A stretch of DNA of 64,000 nucleotides from Mesorhizobium sp. (GCA_004017275.1 SAKE01000010.1:1-64000), one strand, 5' to 3'; shown: positions 1-8,751, counted from the first letter of the stretch. A program made the numbers and translations. The notes: generated by a model from the letters alone, not told the origin.

Positions 1-101
1 TCCGCATTGCACTCGCCAGGAAACTTCTCGTCATCCTCAACGCAAAAGCACGCGATGCGAGAAGCGAGTTCGCAAATGCAACTTGACACCCCAGACAGTC
101 G

Positions 102-126
102 CTCTCCCCCACTCGCGTGGGGGCGA
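102..126. repeat. Short GC-rich hairpin beyond the DUF2066 gene
   Basis: A 7-bp perfect stem (CCCCCAC at 106-112 with GTGGGGG at 117-123) sits just past the 3' end of the minus-strand gene that follows. It resembles the core of the intergenic palindromes seen elsewhere in the window (15.4, 39.5 and 61.4 kb). There is no clear T-tract, so a terminator role is only possible. Confidence 0.35.
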
Positions 127-141
127 GGAACCCAGGCCGTC

Positions 142-969
142 TCAGGGCCGCCCGTTGCCCGACAGGATCTGCGCCGCGCCGCGCATTGCAACTCGGAAAG
201 CCTCATCGAAGCTGACACCGCGCACCTGCCAAATGTAGGTCTTGCCAGCCATGGCCAGCCGCCAGTCGGCGATCCAGCCCAATTCCTCGTCGCTCCAGAC
301 GAGACTGCCTGCGAGCGCCTGATCGGCGCCAGCCTTTTTCGCGGCGGTGTCCAGCTTCTTCATCTCGGCATTGCGAAGCGCCTGATCGGCCAAACCGGCC
401 TGCGACAGCTGTGCTACCGTCGGAAAGGCCACCTGCATGGCCAGCGGTGCGGCGGCATTGCCGAACGATTCGCGCATCAGCACACCGCGCTCGTCATCGG
501 CATCGAGCGCGAAATGCCTGATACCGCGCTCGGTTGCCAAAAACACTGCCAGCCGTGGCCGCTCGGTCAGCCACGGTCTGCTGCCGAGCGAAGCCAGCAC
601 CGGGTCGATGTCAGCCGGCTTGTACTGGCAGTAAAGATTGTGAGGCCGATCGTAGGTGCCCTGGTCGTCATGGTTGGGAATGCCTTCCATGCGGTCGCGA
701 TAGCGGAAGCTGGCGACGAAGCTGCCTGCCTTGTCGCGCAGTGCCGTCATCTGCGGTTTCGCCGGCAGGCGCTGATCGCCGGAAACCCGAACCAGAACCG
801 CGTCGAGACAGCGCTTGAAGCCGGCCTGCCGGTTTTTCTCGTACTTGCCGTTGACGATGGTCTGGGAGCTGTAGAGGTCTTCCAGGTCCGCCGCCCTGAC
901 CGGACCATTGGCGGCGCAGATGGCCAGCAGGCCACCTAGAACAAGGGCAAGGCGCAAAAACTGCGGCAT
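142..969 (-). CDS. DUF2066 domain-containing exported protein
   Basis: 275 residues, start ATG at 969. An N-terminal signal peptide (about residues 1-26, ending in VRA) is followed by a region typical of DUF2066: a short YEKNRQAGF segment, then a conserved VLVRVSGD motif near residue 60. Proteins of this family are predicted periplasmic and are widespread in proteobacteria with no established biochemical role. It lies three bases downstream of the PPOX-family gene on the same strand, so the two are probably cotranscribed. The family call rests on recognition of the VRVSGD region; function is unknown. Confidence 0.7.
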   Translation of the reverse strand: MPQFLRLALVLGGLLAICAANGPVRAADLEDLYSSQTIVNGKYEKNRQAGFKRCLDAVLVRVSGDQRLPAKPQMTALRDKAGSFVASFRYRDRMEGIPNHDDQGTYDRPHNLYCQYKPADIDPVLASLGSRPWLTERPRLAVFLATERGIRHFALDADDERGVLMRESFGNAAAPLAMQVAFPTVAQLSQAGLADQALRNAEMKKLDTAAKKAGADQALAGSLVWSDEELGWIADWRLAMAGKTYIWQVRGVSFDEAFRVAMRGAAQILSGNGRP

Positions 970-972
970 GGC

Positions 973-1464
973 TCACCGTCTGGTTCGAAACCCGTCATCG
1001 ACATATGGCGGCCACGCAAGGTCAGGGCCGGTCCTGAAGAATGATACGTTGTTGGTGAAAATGCTGGCCGGGGCAAGCCTGATCATGCGCCCATCCGGAT
1101 GTTCGATCTGGGCCACGTTGTCGATGAACCATTCGTTCCAGCCTCGCTCGGGACCGAGATATCTGAGAAGCAGCCGTTTGAACCGGTCCGGCGACATCGG
1201 TTCGATGGTGGCGACGCCGCGCAGCCCGAGATGCAGCAAGATGCCGGCATTGTTGTCGAAGTGAACAATCTCCACAGCGCAACGCGGGTCTCTTTCGAGA
1301 TGCTTTACAGCGCTTCCATCCGACGACCCGAGAAGCCAGATCGCACCATCTTCCCAGATGAACCATACCGGCGCGTTGCGCGGTGTGCCGTCCGCGCCGA
1401 CGGTCGCCAAATTCGCCATCAGCGGGCGACTGAGAACATCGTCCGGGTCGAACTTTTGCGGCAT
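973..1464 (-). CDS. Pyridoxamine 5'-phosphate oxidase (PPOX) family protein
   Basis: About 163 residues from the ATG at 1464; an in-frame ATG at 1488 is an alternative. The start MANLATVGADGTPRNAPVWF is the split-barrel flavin/F420-binding fold opening of PPOX-class proteins (substrate strand, then the 'P-VWF' strand), and the middle contains the typical VEIVHFDNN strand-turn. Members bind FMN, F420 or heme and reduce or bind small molecules in the cytosol; the substrate cannot be read from sequence. A GGGAGA ribosome-binding site precedes 1464 by about ten bases. It is followed directly by the DUF2066 gene. Confidence 0.7.
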   Translation of the reverse strand: MPQKFDPDDVLSRPLMANLATVGADGTPRNAPVWFIWEDGAIWLLGSSDGSAVKHLERDPRCAVEIVHFDNNAGILLHLGLRGVATIEPMSPDRFKRLLLRYLGPERGWNEWFIDNVAQIEHPDGRMIRLAPASIFTNNVSFFRTGPDLAWPPYVDDGFRTRR

Positions 1465-1650
1465 CGCCAAATTGTCTCCCGATAGCATCACGGACGGATG
1501 GTGCACCCATTTGGCCGCGACGCAAAGGATGGCGCCTTACCTTTCTCGAAATGCAAACAGACCCACGACGGCCCGGGCTCGCCATTGACGCACCCATGCG
1601 CCACGCTTTAGCACTTCAGTCCCGGTGGCCGGGGGAGGGATTCTTTCACG

Positions 1651-2694
1651 ATGGATTTTGGCGGAGGCGACGAGATCCGCTTCGAACATCTGGGCCGGGC
1701 CGGCGTCGTCACCTTGACGCGGCCGCAAGCGCTCAATGCCTTGACGCATCGCATGATCAGGGCGCTCGACGCTGCCCTTTCCGCCTGGGAGGTCGACCAG
1801 GACGTCGACGTCGTCGTCGTCAAGGCCGAGGGCAGGGCCTTTTCGGCTGGCGGCGATATCCTGCATGTCTATGAGACCGGCCGGGCGGGAAAACCGCCGG
1901 TCGAGTTCTTCGCCGACGAATACCGGCTCAACGCCCGCATTAACAGCTTCAAGAAACCCTATCTTGCCCTGATCGACGGCATCGTCATGGGCGGTGGCGT
2001 CGGCATCTCCTTCCACGGCTCGCACCGGGTGATGACCGAGAATGCCCAGTTCGCCATGCCGGAGGTCGGCATCGGCTTCTTCCCGGATGTCGGCGCTAGC
2101 CACCTGCTGCCCGATCTCGGCGGATCCTTCGGCATGTATCTGGCGCTGACCGGCAATCGCATCCGCTATGGCGATGCGCTGTGGTCTGGGCTGGCCACCC
2201 ACACGATCAAGGCCGAGGAACAGGGCGGCTTCCTCGACCGGTTGATGCTGACCGGCGATCCGGAATCGGTGCTGCGCGGTGTTTTCGTCCAGGCAAGGCG
2301 AGAGACCGACAGGCCGACGCTGGAGGCGATCGTTCGTCATTTTTCGCAACCGTCCCTGAATCGCGTCATCGACAGCCTGGAGCGCGCCGCGGACGGCGAC
2401 GAGTTCGCGGCAAAGACGCTGGCAACGATACGCACCCGCTCGCCGACTAGCCTGCGCGTCGCCTGGCGCCAGATCAGCGCCGGGCTGACGCTGTCGATGG
2501 AAACCTGCATGAAGATGGAGTTCCGCATCCTCAACCGGATGCTGGCCGGCCATGATTTCTACGAAGGCATCCGCGCCGTCATCATCGACAAGGGCTCAAA
2601 ACCGCAATGGCGGCCGGCGAGCCTCGCTGCGGTCAGCGAGGTCGATGTCGATGCTTATTTCGCTCCGCTGGGCGAAAGGGAGCTCTTGATATGA
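1651..2694 (+). CDS. 3-hydroxyisobutyryl-CoA hydrolase (enoyl-CoA hydratase/isomerase family)
   Basis: 347 residues, crotonase fold. The oxyanion-hole regions are visible: GRAFSAGGDI (about residues 66-75) and DGIVMGGGVGISFHG (about 109-123), followed by MPEVGIGFFPDVGASHLL. The PEVGIGFFPD segment and the roughly 350-residue length with a long C-terminal extension are typical of 3-hydroxyisobutyryl-CoA hydrolases of valine catabolism, as opposed to the ~260-residue hydratases. Product would be 3-hydroxyisobutyrate and free CoA. Its stop overlaps the next start (ATGA at 2691-2694), so the two genes are translationally coupled. Confidence 0.82.
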   Translation: MDFGGGDEIRFEHLGRAGVVTLTRPQALNALTHRMIRALDAALSAWEVDQDVDVVVVKAEGRAFSAGGDILHVYETGRAGKPPVEFFADEYRLNARINSFKKPYLALIDGIVMGGGVGISFHGSHRVMTENAQFAMPEVGIGFFPDVGASHLLPDLGGSFGMYLALTGNRIRYGDALWSGLATHTIKAEEQGGFLDRLMLTGDPESVLRGVFVQARRETDRPTLEAIVRHFSQPSLNRVIDSLERAADGDEFAAKTLATIRTRSPTSLRVAWRQISAGLTLSMETCMKMEFRILNRMLAGHDFYEGIRAVIIDKGSKPQWRPASLAAVSEVDVDAYFAPLGERELLI

Positions 2695-3113
2695 GCGAGG
2701 TGACCTCGAGACGCGTCGTGCTGCAGCCCTCCGGGGTGGAGGTGATCTTCGCCTGGTTCCAGCGCGTCATATCGGGCTACTGCCTCCTGTTCGGCGTTCT
2801 CTACTGGATCAAGCTGATCGGCTTTTATCCGGGATCGCTGTGGCGTTTCGACCTGATGCCCGTGCACTGGCAGGTCGCGGCGGTGGTGCTCGCCGTGTTC
2901 TTTCCCTTCGCCGCTGCCGGCCTGTGGATGCTGGCGTCCTGGGGGCCGGTGATCTGGTTCATTTGCGCGGCGACCGAGACAGTCATGTATGCTGGCTTTC
3001 CCGAGCTTTTCGGCCACCGCCTGATGATTGTCGTCTCGCATGCCGCGGTGGCGGTGCTCTACATCGTCTTCCGCGTCATCATCTGGCTGCAGAAACGCCC
3101 TGTTCGCCACTAA
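2691..3113 (+). CDS. Small four-helix membrane protein (DUF6163-like)
   Basis: 140 residues from the ATG at 2691, which overlaps the upstream stop by four bases. The protein has about four hydrophobic segments (roughly residues 17-40, 52-74, 79-100 and 105-128) and polar ends, so it should be an integral inner-membrane protein. I recognise it as a conserved hypothetical of Hyphomicrobiales, commonly next to the hydroxyisobutyryl-CoA hydrolase or ldtR. No catalytic motif is visible and function is unknown. Confidence 0.7.
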   Translation: MSEVTSRRVVLQPSGVEVIFAWFQRVISGYCLLFGVLYWIKLIGFYPGSLWRFDLMPVHWQVAAVVLAVFFPFAAAGLWMLASWGPVIWFICAATETVMYAGFPELFGHRLMIVVSHAAVAVLYIVFRVIIWLQKRPVRH

Positions 3114-3231
3114 GCCCTTGAGCCCATTGGCGACTTGGCGGCTGCCTGGATTCGCCCCCCGATCGTTGCCGAAATCTTTAGGTTAATTATCCTTGCTCGG
3201 GTGACCGTTCGTTAAGCCTCTTCCGAAACCT

Positions 3232-3288
3232 CTTACCGGTAAGCTCTTGTTAGCCCTAGCGTTTAAGTCGAATTTTATGAGTATTCGA
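3232..3288 (+). promoter_or_regulatory. Two palindromes upstream of ldtR (candidate operator region)
   Basis: A perfect 12-bp palindrome, CTTACCGGTAAG, lies at 3232-3243, and a second inverted repeat, TCGAAT-N9-ATTCGA, at 3268-3288, 63-119 bases before the ldtR start. MarR-family proteins bind palindromes and often regulate their own gene, so either could be an LdtR operator. That assignment is inference. Confidence 0.45.
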
Positions 3289-3350
3289 TAGTGTCGCGAT
3301 CAAGGTGAAAAACAAAAAATCACCAGGGCGACAAACGAGAGGCAAAGACA

Positions 3351-3866
3351 ATGATCAATTCGCGTCCGGCGGCAAAGACCGCCAACGTATCCGACGATCG
3401 CCGCGAGGCTATCCGTTCCCTGTACATGGAATCGCTGCAGCTTGTTGAGCGGCTGCACCGCCGCCTGCTTGATGTGATCAAGGACGAATTCGACCGCAAC
3501 GGCCGTTCCGACATCAATGCCATCCAGGCGCTGCTCTTGTTCAACATCGGCAATTCCGAGCTGACCGCCGGCGAGCTGCGCTCGCGTGGCTACTATCTCG
3601 GCTCGAACGTTTCCTACAATCTGAAGAAGCTGGTCGATCTCGGTTTCATCAACCACCAGCGCTCGCGCATCGACCGCCGTTCGGTCCGCGTCTCGCTGAC
3701 GCCGAAGGGCAACGAGGTGGCGGAGGTCGTCGCCGGCCTCTACGAGCGTCACGTCGGCTCGATCGAGCAGGTCGGCGGCATCAACACCGACGAGTTCAAG
3801 CAGATGAACCGCGCTTTGCAGCGGCTCGACCGCTTCTGGAACGACACCATCGCCTACCGGATGTAA
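3351..3866 (+). CDS. ldtR: MarR-family winged-helix regulator LdtR
   Basis: 171 residues. A winged-helix core runs from about residue 55 to 130: the recognition segment contains YLGSNVSYNLKKLVDLGFI, and the wing contains RSRIDRRSVRVSLTPKG. This matches LdtR, described in Liberibacter as a MarR-type activator of an L,D-transpeptidase gene (ldtP) linked to osmotic tolerance and cell shape. The ldtP gene follows here at 4779, on the same strand, with only one small gene between, which supports the call. A strong rho-independent terminator follows the stop, so ldtR is probably a single-gene transcript from the 3114-3350 spacer. Confidence 0.82.
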   Translation: MINSRPAAKTANVSDDRREAIRSLYMESLQLVERLHRRLLDVIKDEFDRNGRSDINAIQALLLFNIGNSELTAGELRSRGYYLGSNVSYNLKKLVDLGFINHQRSRIDRRSVRVSLTPKGNEVAEVVAGLYERHVGSIEQVGGINTDEFKQMNRALQRLDRFWNDTIAYRM

Positions 3867-3928
3867 GGCGCCGCACCGGATCCGGCCCGCGCCACAGAAG
3901 CGCGGCCGAAATATCGACCTCCAGTCAG

Positions 3929-3962
3929 GGCCGGTGCCGAAAGGCATCGGCCTTTTCTTTTC
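3929..3962 (+). terminator. Rho-independent terminator of ldtR
   Basis: A ten-base stem (GGCCGGTGCC with GGCATCGGCC, one G-T pair) closes a GAAA tetraloop and is followed by TTTTCTTTT, 63 bases after the ldtR stop. Confidence 0.85.
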
Positions 3963-4043
3963 CTGATTCCCAAAGCCCAAATATCCGGCCAGGTTTGCTT
4001 TCGCTGCGGCAGTGCCTAATGTCACGGCTTGGAGGGGTGCGTG

Positions 4044-4424
4044 ATGGGTGAGAGAAAACGCTCGAAGATTTGCTCGGTTGCCGCAGTGCTTTTGTTGGTC
4101 TCGCAAACGGCTTTTGCCAAGGAGTGGTGGAAGGATTCTTTCGCCGGGGAAGGCAGCGAGTCCTGTGACAACAATGACTCGATCGTGACGTTTACCGACG
4201 AAGCTATGGAGATGTGGGAGGTCCGCTGCACGTTGGACAAGGTTCAGAAGATCAACCGCCTGGATGTCGTCATCCTGGACATGACATGTACGGACGGTGA
4301 GAGCACAGACAAGAGACGGGAGCTGCTGCTCAAACTGGAGGACAACAAAGTCCTGCGCTATCCCCAGCATCAGGTATTGCAACGATGTTCGGAAGGCGCA
4401 GCCAGGTCCAGGCCCAAAGGTTGA
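4044..4424 (+). CDS. Small exported protein of unknown function
   Basis: 126 residues from the ATG at 4044, chosen because GGAGGGG (4031-4037) lies six bases upstream; an upstream GTG at 4041 is less likely. Residues 1-25 form a signal peptide (KRSK, hydrophobic core, ending AFA-K). The mature part is polar and acidic with four cysteines (in SCDNN, VRCTL, MTCTD and QRCSE contexts), consistent with two disulfides in the periplasm. I do not recognise the family. It sits between ldtR and ldtP, so an envelope role is possible but unproven. Confidence 0.6.
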   Translation: MGERKRSKICSVAAVLLLVSQTAFAKEWWKDSFAGEGSESCDNNDSIVTFTDEAMEMWEVRCTLDKVQKINRLDVVILDMTCTDGESTDKRRELLLKLEDNKVLRYPQHQVLQRCSEGAARSRPKG

Positions 4425-4778
4425 AGCCCCCCACTCAGGGATCGTGAGATAGGCAGCGCGTCTCGCGGCCGAACCGCCGCCTGCTTGACGCGATCAAGGA
4501 CGCCGATCGATACCGAAAAAGCACGGCCCTTTTTATTTCGCTGCGTCGCCCGATGCAAATCGCGGGCCAAGGCCACGTTGCCGCCATATTCCAATGGAAC
4601 CGAGGATGCCGGTGATGCTGTGGCGAAGGCCGTGCGTTCACCCGGAAACCGTATCGCGCCGCGGGCGTTTGTGGCCGACTGATACGGACCATGGTTGGCT
4701 AATTGTTAAGATTGCCAACTTTAGAGTGCGGGCAAGATCGCCCGGATAACCGAACGCAGCAGATCGAACGCTACAAGA
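4425..4778 (+). pseudogene. 354-nt non-coding stretch with a short ldtR-like remnant
   Basis: No convincing gene is present. Bases 4473-4502 match ldtR bases 3457-3486 at 28 of 30 positions. In the matching frame the remnant reads RRLLDAIKD against RRLLDVIKD of LdtR, and the flanking residues keep the V.R spacing. The two differences are one synonymous change and one V-to-A change, which suggests coding ancestry. The rest of the spacer contains an inverted repeat, GTTGGC-N14-GCCAAC (4694-4719), about 60 bases before ldtP. I read this as a decayed partial copy of ldtR plus the ldtP regulatory region. Confidence 0.4.
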
Positions 4779-6047
4779 ATGTCTGGAACGTCCATGAGAA
4801 CCAGCCGCCGTTTTTTCCTCTCCGGAGCCTCCGCGCTCGCAGCCGCGATGGTCGCCGGCGGCGCCAATGCGCAGGATGTGATCGGGGATATCCTGAAATC
4901 CTCGGCGCGCGGTAATTGGGACGACCAGTTCGACGCCCGCGCCAGCGAGGGCGGTAAGGTGGCCTCGACGCTGCCGATCTTCAGTCCGCAGACCGTCGCC
5001 TTCACCGAACAGGCGGTCGCGCAATATCAGAACATTGTCGGGCAGGGTGGCTGGGCCGAGGTTCCCGCGACCAAGAAACTGCAGCTCGGCGTCGACGACC
5101 CGGATGTGGTGCCGTTGCGTAAGCGCCTGATGGTCGCGGGCGACCTGTCGCAGAGTGCCGGCATTTCGACAGCTTTCGATTCCTATGTCGACTCGGCGGT
5201 CAAGCGCTTCCAGCTGCGCCACGGCCTGCCGGCTGATGGCTCGATGGGCAAATACACCTATGCGGCGATGAACGTTTCGGCGCAGATCCGGCTTGGCCAG
5301 TTGCAGACCAATCTGCAGCGGCTGCGCGAAAAGGCCGGCACGCTGGGCAGCCGTTATGTGCTGGTCGATATTCCGGCAGCACAGATCGAAGCGGTCGAGA
5401 ACGACCGCGTCGTGCTTCGCCACACCGCGATCGTCGGCAAGATCGATCGCCAGACGCCGATCGTCAATTCCAAGATCAACGAGATCATCGTCAATCCGTA
5501 TTGGAATGCGCCGGTCTCGATCGTGCGCAAGGACATCATTCCGCTGATGCGGAAGAATCCCGATTACCTGAAGGACAGCCATATCCGCCTGTTCGCGCCG
5601 GATGGCAGCGAAGTCGATCCGTTGAACGTGGACTGGTCGACCGACGACGCGGAGAAGTACCGCTTCCGCCAGGATCCGGGTTCGGAAAACGCCATGGCCT
5701 CGGTCAAGATCAATTTCCCGAGCCCCGACGGCGTCTACATGCATGACACGCCGCAGCAGAGCCTGTTTGGCAAGATGATGCGCTTCGATTCCTCGGGCTG
5801 CGTGCGCGTCCAGAACGTGCGCGACCTCGTCACCTGGATCCTGCGCGACACGCCCGGCTGGGACCGCCAGCATTTCGAGGCGGCGATCAAGACCGGCCAA
5901 AACACGCCGGTCCAGGTCACCAACCCGGTGCCGGTCCACTTCCTCTATCTCTCGGCCTGGTCGACAGGTCCGGGCGTCGTGCAGTTCCGCGACGACGTCT
6001 ACGCGCTCGACGGAAACAACGAGCTGCAGATCACGTCTTCGCTTTAG
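4779..6047 (+). CDS. ldtP: L,D-transpeptidase (YkuD domain) LdtP
   Basis: 422 residues from the ATG at 4779; an ATG at 4794 would fit the export signal equally well. A twin-arginine-like signal (TSRRFFLSG, cleavage after GANA near residue 32) is followed by a peptidoglycan-binding domain (about residues 108-168) and a YkuD catalytic domain (about 195-380). The catalytic cysteine is Cys341 in SSGCVRVQN, with the conserved His322 in YMHDTP. The enzyme forms 3-3 crosslinks in peptidoglycan or anchors proteins to it, in the periplasm. Pairing with ldtR argues for LdtR control. A hairpin terminator follows. Confidence 0.88.
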   Translation: MSGTSMRTSRRFFLSGASALAAAMVAGGANAQDVIGDILKSSARGNWDDQFDARASEGGKVASTLPIFSPQTVAFTEQAVAQYQNIVGQGGWAEVPATKKLQLGVDDPDVVPLRKRLMVAGDLSQSAGISTAFDSYVDSAVKRFQLRHGLPADGSMGKYTYAAMNVSAQIRLGQLQTNLQRLREKAGTLGSRYVLVDIPAAQIEAVENDRVVLRHTAIVGKIDRQTPIVNSKINEIIVNPYWNAPVSIVRKDIIPLMRKNPDYLKDSHIRLFAPDGSEVDPLNVDWSTDDAEKYRFRQDPGSENAMASVKINFPSPDGVYMHDTPQQSLFGKMMRFDSSGCVRVQNVRDLVTWILRDTPGWDRQHFEAAIKTGQNTPVQVTNPVPVHFLYLSAWSTGPGVVQFRDDVYALDGNNELQITSSL

Positions 6048-6068
6048 GTATCTGTTTTTTTATAAGAA

Positions 6069-6097
6069 AAGGCCGCCGATCAGGGCGGCCTTTTCGT
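6069..6097 (+). terminator. Rho-independent terminator of ldtP
   Basis: AAGGCCGCC and GGGCGGCCTT pair around a short GATCA loop, followed by TTCGTTTC, about 22 bases past the ldtP stop. Confidence 0.75.
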
Positions 6098-6139
6098 TTC
6101 AGGGGTCCCGCCGCGCTTTTCGCGGGAGGGGGGCCTGGT

Positions 6140-6364
6140 GTGGGTGCCGTTGCCGGTGCTGCAGATTGCCATCGGCGCCGCGCCGAGGCGCGCGAAGCCG
6201 GAAGGCTGGAGCTGGAACTGCGGCTCGCCGGCATCGAGGCCGAGCGCGCGGCCGTGCGTGACATGTTTCGCAGCGGTGAGATCAACGACCATACATCGCA
6301 GGCGCTGTTTGCCGAGATCACGCTCACCGAGGCCCTGCTGAGAGGCCGCAAGGCGAGGAAATAG
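6140..6364 (+). pseudogene. C-terminal remnant resembling a CPA1 Na+/H+ antiporter tail
   Basis: An open frame of 74 residues whose last 50 residues (LRLAGIEAERAAVRDMF, then GEINDHT and LTEALLRGRK) resemble the cytosolic tail of CPA1-type Na+/H+ antiporters, which typically reads 'AER..L..L...G.I.D......-..L-L.E'. No membrane segments are present and no upstream frame continues it; it begins shortly after a terminator. It looks like the stranded 3' end of a deleted antiporter gene. It could instead be a small independent helical protein. Confidence 0.4.
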
Positions 6365-6458
6365 CGACCTGCGCGCTTCGCTTGGCGCAATCCGGCCAGC
6401 AAATTTCGCGCCGCAAACGTGGCGGGGCGAAAGCAACTGTGTTAATGGCGCGGCGAAC

Positions 6459-6503
6459 GCATGTTGCTCAAAAGTGTGCAGCGGTTTTGGGACAACGACA
6501 TGC
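6459..6503. repeat. Short palindromic extragenic repeat upstream of glyA
   Basis: GCATGTTG at 6459-6466 pairs with CGACATGC at 6496-6503 around a core containing AAAAGTGTGCAGCGGTTTTG. The same core (AAAAGTGTG..ACGGTTTTC) recurs at 26647-26690 and, inverted or degenerate, at 43.1 and 61.9 kb, so it is one family of interspersed repeats. Confidence 0.65.
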
Positions 6504-6544
6504 ATAAATCAAAAATTGCCCCCGAACCCCGAGGATTTCAGGCC

Positions 6545-7858
6545 ATGGCAACAGCAGCGGCAGTGTCGAACAAATTCGAATCCTTCTTCGAAACCACGCT
6601 GGAAGATGTCGATCCGGAGATTTTCGGCGCCATCCGCAACGAACTCGGTCGCCAGCGTCATGAGATCGAGCTGATCGCTTCCGAAAACATTGTTTCCCGC
6701 GCCGTGCTCGAGGCGCAGGGCTCGATCATGACCAACAAATATGCCGAGGGCTATCCGGGCAAGCGCTACTATGGCGGCTGCCAGTTCGTCGACGTGGCCG
6801 AAGAACTGGCCATCGAACGCGCGAAAAAGCTGTTTGGCTGTAACTTTGCCAACGTCCAGCCGAATTCCGGCAGCCAGATGAACCAGGCTGTGTTCCTGGC
6901 GCTCTTGCAGCCCGGCGACACTTTCATGGGCCTCGACCTCAATTCCGGCGGCCACCTGACCCACGGTTCGCCGGTCAACATGAGCGGCAAATGGTTCAAG
7001 GTCGTGTCCTATGGCGTTCGCCAGGACGACCATCTGCTCGACATGGACGCCATCGAGAAGACCGCGCATGAGACCAAGCCGAAACTGATCCTGGCCGGTG
7101 GCACCGCCTATTCGCGCGTTTGGGACTGGAAGCGTTTTCGCGAAATCGCCGACGCGGTCGGTGCCTACCTGATGGTCGACATGGCCCATATCGCCGGCCT
7201 CGTAGCGGGCGGCGTGCATCCGTCGCCGCTGCCGCATGCCCATGTCGTGACCACCACGACGCACAAGTCGCTGCGCGGTCCGCGCGGCGGCATGATCCTG
7301 TGCAATGACGAGGACATCGCCAAGAAGATGAATTCCGCGGTGTTTCCTGGCCTTCAGGGCGGCCCGCTGATGCATGTCATTGCCGCCAAGGCTGTCGCCT
7401 TCGGCGAAGCGCTGAGGCCGAGCTTCAAGGTCTATGCCGAGAGCGTCGCCGCCAACGCCAAGGCGCTCGCCTCCAGCCTCCAGGAAACCGGTCTCGACAT
7501 CGTCTCCGGCGGCACGGACAACCATCTGATGCTGGTCGACCTGCGCCCCAAGAACGCCACCGGCAAGCGCGCCGAGGCAGCGCTGGGCCGCGCCAACATC
7601 ACCTGCAACAAGAACGGCATTCCATTCGATCCGGAAAAGCCCTTCGTCACCTCGGGCGTGCGTCTCGGCACCCCGGCCGGCACCACGCGCGGCTTCGGTC
7701 AGGCCGAGTTCCGCGAGATCGGCAAGCTGATCGCCGAAGTGCTGGATGGTCTCAAGGTCGCCAATTCCGACGAAGGCAATGCCGCCGTCGAAGCGGCGGT
7801 CAAGGCCAAGGTCATGGCGCTGACTGACCGTTTCCCGCTCTATCCCTATCTCGGTTGA
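6545..7858 (+). CDS. glyA: Serine hydroxymethyltransferase
   Basis: 437 residues from the ATG at 6545, which gives the usual GlyA N-terminus and length; longer in-frame starts run through the extragenic repeat. It interconverts serine plus tetrahydrofolate with glycine plus 5,10-methylene-tetrahydrofolate in the cytosol, using pyridoxal phosphate. The PLP lysine is Lys241 in [16 protein letters not shown]; the N-terminal [13 protein letters not shown] motif is intact. In many alphaproteobacteria glyA precedes nrdR and the riboflavin genes, as here, with one secreted-protein gene between. Confidence 0.96.
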   Translation: MATAAAVSNKFESFFETTLEDVDPEIFGAIRNELGRQRHEIELIASENIVSRAVLEAQGSIMTNKYAEGYPGKRYYGGCQFVDVAEELAIERAKKLFGCNFANVQPNSGSQMNQAVFLALLQPGDTFMGLDLNSGGHLTHGSPVNMSGKWFKVVSYGVRQDDHLLDMDAIEKTAHETKPKLILAGGTAYSRVWDWKRFREIADAVGAYLMVDMAHIAGLVAGGVHPSPLPHAHVVTTTTHKSLRGPRGGMILCNDEDIAKKMNSAVFPGLQGGPLMHVIAAKAVAFGEALRPSFKVYAESVAANAKALASSLQETGLDIVSGGTDNHLMLVDLRPKNATGKRAEAALGRANITCNKNGIPFDPEKPFVTSGVRLGTPAGTTRGFGQAEFREIGKLIAEVLDGLKVANSDEGNAAVEAAVKAKVMALTDRFPLYPYLG

Positions 7859-7938
7859 CGCGGTAGGAGGTCTTACAAATTTTGCCGCAACGACAAGCAC
7901 CGTCGCGGCAAGGGCTGGCGCGCTCGACTGGAGCCTTG

Positions 7939-8595
7939 ATGATGCGAATTGTTCGTCTCGTTGCCGTCGCTGGTGCCCTGGCCGCTTTGATGGCCTTGCC
8001 ATTCTTAGGCAATGCCTTGGCGCAAACCGCCCCCACTCAAACCGCCCCCATTCAGGCCGCACCCGCGCAACCTGCACCTGCGCAGGCAGCGCCCGCGGCG
8101 CCGGCGGCACCTAAGCTCGAAACCTTCGGCAGGTGGTCGACCTTGATCGACGAGGTCGACACCGGTGAGGATCTCCGCAGGACTTGCGCCGCCTCGACCG
8201 CCTTTATTGGCGCCGGCGGCGAGAGCGGCACCCTGACGCTCATCATCACGAACGGCGATGCGCTGCCGCCGGACGCCTATCCATCCATAACGATGGCCGT
8301 CGACAACAAGGATCTACCGATCGGTAAGTCCGTCGCAGCCACCTTTGGTGACGACAAGGGCCACGTCGCCGCAAAACTCCATTCCGATGGTGCCGTCAAC
8401 GGCCGGCTTAGCTGGACCGTGGACAATCAGGCCAAGACCAGCCTGGCGCTCTTGCGTGCCATGCGCCGTGCATCGGTGCTTGATGTCTCCTTTGGCGACG
8501 CGCCGGTTGGAAGCATATCCATGGACGGCTTCACCAAGGCCTATCGCAGTCTCGGCGCATCGTGCGGGTTTCCGACTGCCGACGTTGCTCCCTGA
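7939..8595 (+). CDS. Exported protein with Ala/Pro/Gln-rich linker
   Basis: 218 residues from the ATG at 7939 (GGAG at 7930-7933 upstream; a second ATG at 7942 is equivalent). Residues 1-28 form a signal peptide ending in ALA. A low-complexity linker of about 35 residues built of QTAP/QAAP units follows, then a globular domain of about 150 residues with cysteines in RRTCAAST and GASCGF, likely a disulfide. The layout (signal, AP-rich linker, globular domain with C-terminal cysteine) resembles invasion-associated locus B proteins of rhizobia and Bartonella, but I am not certain of that family. Predicted periplasmic. Confidence 0.6.
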   Translation: MMRIVRLVAVAGALAALMALPFLGNALAQTAPTQTAPIQAAPAQPAPAQAAPAAPAAPKLETFGRWSTLIDEVDTGEDLRRTCAASTAFIGAGGESGTLTLIITNGDALPPDAYPSITMAVDNKDLPIGKSVAATFGDDKGHVAAKLHSDGAVNGRLSWTVDNQAKTSLALLRAMRRASVLDVSFGDAPVGSISMDGFTKAYRSLGASCGFPTADVAP

Positions 8596-8751
8596 CGACA
8601 TCGGCACGCAGTCCGGCTGCTTGGCGAGGCTGGCAATCTTGCTTGCGTCTCGCTATCTCTGTGGCCGAGGGGCTGGTGGCGATACTTTGCCATCGTTGCA
8701 AAAACCTCTAAGCCTTTCGCTTCACCAGATTCGCCAACCAAAGGCTTCTCC

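Noticed and set aside
4638..5939. Minus-strand open frame of 433 codons opposite ldtP
   Set aside because: Complement of the L,D-transpeptidase; no domain, low-complexity Asp/Arg/His.
6509..8110. Long minus-strand open frame (533 codons) opposite glyA
   Set aside because: Antisense shadow of a well conserved gene; composition is that of the reverse-read GC-rich codon pattern.
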